This document shows, piece by piece, positions 5,696-8,370 of a stretch of DNA of 8,370 bases. The notes under the pieces were generated by a model. That model was given only the letters and a program-made list of their open reading frames with translations, was not told the origin of the DNA and made no database searches. Each line of letters opens with the position of its first letter. The stretch's first letter is position 1. The position numbers and the translations under genes were made by a program. The DNA is from Lachnospiraceae bacterium (GTDB lineage: Bacteria > Bacillota > Clostridia > Lachnospirales > Lachnospiraceae). The stretch spans positions 2,891 to 11,260 of the forward strand of contig DLYC01000179.1 in assembly GCA_003447895.1 (NCBI GenBank), read 5' to 3'.

Positions 5696-6442
5696 TCAGC
5701 GGCTGCCGTTCTTTCTCTTGTTCACAACTCCGGCAACCAGAAGAAGTACTCCTGCCGCAGCGGCTGCGAATACCGGCCACCAAAGCTGGCCCGTCTGGGG
5801 AAGCTTCGGGGGGTGCGGCGGTTTATGCGGCGGTCTGTCCGGCTTCTCAGGAGGCGTAATGCCAACCTTTGCGGTTGCGTCCACATCGTAAATCAGTTTC
5901 CCGTCTGTCTCACGCATGGGAATCGTCACCAGGAAGGGAGCGACTGCGTACTTGTTCTCACCTGTTCCCGTTGCAGACTGCACGACCAAATACAGACCGA
6001 CCTTAAGTCCGCCAAAAGAGATCTCGCCTTCGCTGTCTACGCTGGCCTTAGCAACAGATGCCGCGGCGCTGTTCTTCGCAATTCCCGACAGCTTCGAAGC
6101 CAGTTCTGCATTCATCTGCTCATCTGCTGTAGGAGCCGTGCCCGCCTCTGCAAAATCAGCGGTATAAGCAAACCGATACCCATTCTCTGTTACGACATCG
6201 GCCACTTTATATAAAGTAAACTCATTTTCCGACCCGATGGATTTCCCGTCTTTCGGATTCTTGAGGGTTACTGTAATGGAACCCTCAGCATTAAGATCGG
6301 GGAATTCCTTGTTCTCTGTCGCTGATGCCCCCATCGGCACTGCCAGTGACAGTACCATCACCGTGGCAACAGTTAAGGACAAGATTGAACTGATGCGTTT
6401 TCCCATTGTAGTCCTGAATCTATCGATTCCGCCAATTTTCAT
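5696..6442 (-). CDS. Small LPQTG-anchored pilin-like surface protein (SpaH/EbpB type)
   Basis: A 248-residue cell-wall protein. A long signal peptide (hydrophobic core about 19-36, cleavage likely after ASA at 41) leads to one beta-rich domain (about 53-193). The strands GSITVTL (54-60), NEFTLYKVADV (73-83), GGLKVGLYLVVQ (144-155) and APFLVTIPM (168-176) match the N-terminal domain of SpaH/EbpB fimbrial subunits. A Pro/His-rich spacer follows (197-213), then LPQTG (214-218), a hydrophobic span and the basic tail NKRKNGSR: a canonical sorting signal. The segment LIYDVDATAK (183-192) aligns with the pilin motif WxxxVxVYPK, keeping the Val and the acceptor Lys192 but losing the aromatic and Pro positions. 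The protein is much shorter than typical multi-domain backbone pilins, so it may be a minor, basal or simple backbone subunit. Start ATG 6442 has GAGG seven bases upstream; ATG 6406 is a weaker alternative. Confidence 0.88.
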   Translation of the reverse strand: MKIGGIDRFRTTMGKRISSILSLTVATVMVLSLAVPMGASATENKEFPDLNAEGSITVTLKNPKDGKSIGSENEFTLYKVADVVTENGYRFAYTADFAEAGTAPTADEQMNAELASKLSGIAKNSAAASVAKASVDSEGEISFGGLKVGLYLVVQSATGTGENKYAVAPFLVTIPMRETDGKLIYDVDATAKVGITPPEKPDRPPHKPPHPPKLPQTGQLWWPVFAAAAAGVLLLVAGVVNKRKNGSR

Positions 6443-6500
6443 TATGATTCCTCACTTTCTCAAGCACTCAGAGAGATAGCGTATTACATAACTTCTCTTA

Positions 6501-6530
6501 ATATTAACACAATTCTCGGCAAACTGTAAA
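6501..6530 (-). promoter_or_regulatory. Promoter of the small pilin gene
   Basis: On the minus strand TTTACA (6525-6530) and TAATAT (6501-6506) are 18 bases apart, 5/6 and 4/6 matches to the -35 and -10 consensus. The start would be near 6494, giving a leader of about 50 bases. Because a terminator lies upstream, this promoter lets the small pilin and possibly the sortase be expressed apart from the large pilin. Confidence 0.6.
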
Positions 6531-6631
6531 CATTTGCGAAATAACTTTGAAATATTTGTGTTTTACCTACTACATACGATAACACTTACTCACGCATATT
6601 TCCAGTTTATTTTCAATCTTTATGATTCTCT
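6531..6631. other. AT-rich gene-free stretch upstream of the pilin promoter
   Basis: Part of the 304-base gap between the two pilin genes (6443-6746). It is AT-rich, with no open frame, ribosome site or hairpin that I can support. AT-richness upstream of a promoter may act as an UP-like element, but this is speculation. Confidence 0.4.
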
Positions 6632-6674
6632 GTGCCAAAAAAGACCCTTTGGGCGCCGGATTCGATGCCGGCAC
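6632..6674 (-). other. Compact potential RNA structure just after the large-pilin terminator
   Basis: On the minus strand the stretch opens with GTGCC and closes with GGCAC (6670-6674 and 6632-6636). Inside, GCCGG and CCGGC can form a 5-bp stem with the 8-base loop CATCGAAT, and CCCAAAGGG can form a small hairpin followed by TCTTTTTT. The outer and first inner stems share bases, so they are alternatives. It may be a second, tandem terminator or a small structured RNA. No known riboswitch or RNA family was recognised. Confidence 0.4.
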
Positions 6675-6675
6675 T

Positions 6676-6710
6676 AAAAAACTCAGAGGCTGTTACGCCT
6701 CTGAGCTTTT
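6676..6710 (-). terminator. Intrinsic terminator of the large pilin gene
   Basis: On the minus strand the perfect 9-bp stem CTCAGAGGC / GCCTCTGAG (6697-6705 with 6682-6690) with loop GTAACA is followed directly by TTTTTT (6676-6681) and preceded by AAAAG. It lies about 41 bases after the stop codon. The CTTTT on the other side could give weak plus-strand termination. Confidence 0.9.
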
Positions 6711-6746
6711 CCTGAGTAATCTTACTCAAATCGCTTTATTGCGACA

Positions 6747-8370
6747 TTATTTGGTCTTTTTACTTCTTCTCCTGCGGTCCTCAAGAAGTACCGCAAGTCC
6801 GATCGCTCCGATTCCGAACCCTCCGAACAGTACGCCCAGAGGAGCCTCGTCTCCGGTCTTATCTCTTGTCGTGTTGACGAACTTGATATCCTCTCCGGAC
6901 TTGTCAGCCGTCGCGGTCATGGTTCCGTCGCCGTTATCCGTGACAGTCACAACTACCGTGTGGACCTTCTCGTCGTAGATGATACTTCTGTCGCTTCCCT
7001 TGACTTCCGAGATGCCGTACGTGAAGACTTTCTTCTTCTCACCGCCCAGGTCACTCAGCTTGTAAGTGATCGTGCCGAATGTGAAGTTTCCGTCTGCATC
7101 GTTCTCCGCCGAATCGACCCACTTGCCGTTCTCATCCATCATGACGAACTTGAACTGGCCGGCCTTCAGGTCTTTGCCCTTGAGTACCTTCACACCTCTG
7201 ATCGTGATCGATGTCTCGACGTTCATCTGCTCGTTGACGAACTTCAGCGCGCCGCCGTTGTCGATCTTCTTCGTGACGCTCAGTGTTCCGTCGCCGTTGT
7301 CCGCGAGTGTGACTGTGACGGTATAAACTGTCTCGTCATACTTCACATCCGTATCGGTTCCGACTACTTCGTTCACTGTGTAGGTGATCGGGCTCTTGGC
7401 CAGGTCTTTCATACTGTAGGCAATCAGGTCAAACGAAGCATTTCCTGCCGCGTCATTCTTCTTGCTCTGCAGTACGTTTCCGTCCGCATCCTTGAGCTCG
7501 AAGGTGAACTCGCCGCCTGTGAGTACGCCGTTCTTGAAGGTCTTTTCCGCATCCAGCTTCAGAGTTCCTGCCGCGTCATATGCATTAGTAAATACATAAT
7601 CGGTCGCTGCTGCCTCTCCTGTGCCCTCCGTCGCCTCGCCTTCAGAACCGGCGACTTCCGCTGTGATCGTTCCGTCTCCGTTATCTGTGACGACTACTTT
7701 GACTGTGTAGACCGTTCCGTCATAGGTGTATCCGCCATAGAGGAAAGTTCCGTCTCCGTTGTCTTTCGCTCCCTTAGGGATCACTTCATTGATGGTGTAG
7801 GTGTATGTCTTCGTGTCTGCGCCGCTGTATACGCCGGTCTCGGGATCTACATCGTAGATATCGTCCTGCGTGTACTTAATCGCGTCGAAGGTCACGCTTC
7901 CGTCCGCCGCGTTGGTCTTGGAATCGATCACGTTTCCGTCCGCATCCTTAAGTTCGAATGTGAACTGGCCCTCTTCGAGTGTTCTCTCCCCGAGAAGCTT
8001 CTTTTGGGCTTCGAGCGTGATCTCGCCCTTAGACTCGTAGGTGTTGTTCATCACAGCTTCCGCGATCCCGCCAACTGCGATCTCACCACTCGTGCCTGTA
8101 TGCGTGCCTTGCTTATAGCCGGCAGGAAGAGGTGCCACCTCCGTGACGGTATAGGTTGTTCCCGCGGGCAGACCCGTGATCTCATAGACCTGGCCTGCTT
8201 TGAGCGTAGCTGTCACTTTTCCGTCAGCAACTGCTGCGTCCGTCGTCTCCTCGCCATTAAGTTTGGCCGGATAACTCCTGTCAAGCGTTGTGCCTTCGGG
8301 TGCTGTCAGTGCGATCTCGAAGTTAAACGCTTTGTCTGCAGCGGCAGTGCCCGTGACAACCTTCTCGATC
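6747..8370 (-). CDS. Large pilin/adhesin with tandem isopeptide domains, N-terminus outside window
   Basis: The frame is open from the right edge to stop 6747, giving 540 residues counted from the first whole codon (8369). An internal GTG at 8216 is not a start. Residues 1-112 are the end of a wall-protein domain with the GLPAGTTYTVTEV motif. Three domains of the streptococcal pilin isopeptide type (Spy0128/FctA-like) follow: 114-265, 267-384 and 385-501. Each has the expected Lys, Glu and Asn of a self-forming Lys-Asn bond: K123/E195/N262, K276/E334/N379 and K394/E455/N499 (Asn in FTN or FVN, Glu in Y-x-I/V-x-E). These bonds stiffen surface fibres. The C-terminus has DKTGDEAPLGVLFGG, a hydrophobic span and the tail RRRRSKKTK: a sorting signal of the TGD type rather than LPxTG. 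It acts outside the cell, probably wall-linked, and is followed by its own terminator. It may be the tip/adhesin or shaft subunit of a pilus-like fibre. Confidence 0.88.
   Translation of the reverse strand, partial: IEKVVTGTAAADKAFNFEIALTAPEGTTLDRSYPAKLNGEETTDAAVADGKVTATLKAGQVYEITGLPAGTTYTVTEVAPLPAGYKQGTHTGTSGEIAVGGIAEAVMNNTYESKGEITLEAQKKLLGERTLEEGQFTFELKDADGNVIDSKTNAADGSVTFDAIKYTQDDIYDVDPETGVYSGADTKTYTYTINEVIPKGAKDNGDGTFLYGGYTYDGTVYTVKVVVTDNGDGTITAEVAGSEGEATEGTGEAAATDYVFTNAYDAAGTLKLDAEKTFKNGVLTGGEFTFELKDADGNVLQSKKNDAAGNASFDLIAYSMKDLAKSPITYTVNEVVGTDTDVKYDETVYTVTVTLADNGDGTLSVTKKIDNGGALKFVNEQMNVETSITIRGVKVLKGKDLKAGQFKFVMMDENGKWVDSAENDADGNFTFGTITYKLSDLGGEKKKVFTYGISEVKGSDRSIIYDEKVHTVVVTVTDNGDGTMTATADKSGEDIKFVNTTRDKTGDEAPLGVLFGGFGIGAIGLAVLLEDRRRRSKKTK
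6867..8030 (-). repeat. Three tandem isopeptide-domain coding repeats
   Basis: Domain repeats within the large pilin gene: 7575-8030, 7218-7571 and 6867-7217. Shared protein blocks are 'GQFTFELKDADGNV', 'YTINEV/YTVNEV', 'DGTVYTV', 'VTDNGDGT' and 'F-T/V-N'. The first unit is longer (about 152 versus 118 residues) because of insertions around YDVDPETGVYSGADTKT, an extra DNGDGTFLYGGY segment, and a Glu/Gly/Ala-rich loop. The repeats are diverged at the DNA level, so recent duplication is unlikely. Confidence 0.8.

Noticed and set aside
6655..6672. A T-arm-like segment (GCCGG-ATTCGATG-CCGGC) suggesting a tRNA or attachment site
   Set aside because: The loop is 8 rather than 7 bases, and no anticodon arm, D arm or acceptor stem is found nearby; no flanking direct repeat was seen.
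8214..8216. GTG at 8216 as the start of the large pilin
   Set aside because: The frame continues open to the window edge with a matching domain, there is no ribosome site, and no signal peptide follows.

Overview
The window looks like a chromosomal piece from a low-to-moderate GC, Gram-positive anaerobe, most likely a Clostridia/Lachnospiraceae-type Firmicute. This is inferred from strong AGGAGG-type ribosome binding sites, LPxTG and TGD-type cell-wall sorting signals, a sortase, streptococcal-type pilin isopeptide domains, a lipoprotein with duplicated 'NGxMCDPxWAEVV' domains, and T-rich intrinsic terminators. No species can be named from the sequence alone.

Left part (1-2830), all on the minus strand. 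At the edge is the start of a secreted protein that runs out of the window (1-467). Next comes a perfect 47-bp palindrome (531-577). A two-gene unit follows, made of a ThiF/E1-like tRNA threonylcarbamoyladenosine dehydratase (tcdA, 1977-2723) and a MATE-family multidrug/metabolite antiporter (590-1966), 10 bases apart. An extended -10 promoter drives this unit. It faces the divergent promoter of the next gene, with an inverted repeat between the two that could be an operator.

Middle part (2830-4712), plus strand. A TTG-started putative lipoprotein (2896-3999) has a low-complexity Gly/Ser linker and two copies of an unnamed extracellular domain. A PncA/isochorismatase-type cysteine hydrolase (4093-4623) follows with its own promoter. 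A strong bidirectional terminator (4678-4712) separates this block from the convergent genes to the right.

Right part (4713-8370), minus strand. This is the 3' part of a surface-polymer (pilus-like) locus. In transcription order it holds a large pilin/adhesin whose N-terminus lies outside the window (6747-8370), with three tandem Lys-Asn isopeptide domains and a TGD-type sorting signal. A terminator follows, then a promoter and a small LPQTG pilin (5696-6442), another hairpin terminator, and a single-span sortase (4852-5544). The likely working model is secretion of the two pilin-like proteins, stabilisation of the large one by internal isopeptide bonds, and covalent attachment by the sortase to each other or to peptidoglycan. 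The two substrates carry different sorting motifs and only one sortase is visible, which is the main biological puzzle here.

No tRNA, rRNA, CRISPR array, transposase or prophage gene was seen. I do not see a clearly unprecedented system. The best leads are the palindrome, the structured stretch 6632-6674 upstream of the small pilin, the degenerate pilin motif, and the mixed sorting signals.
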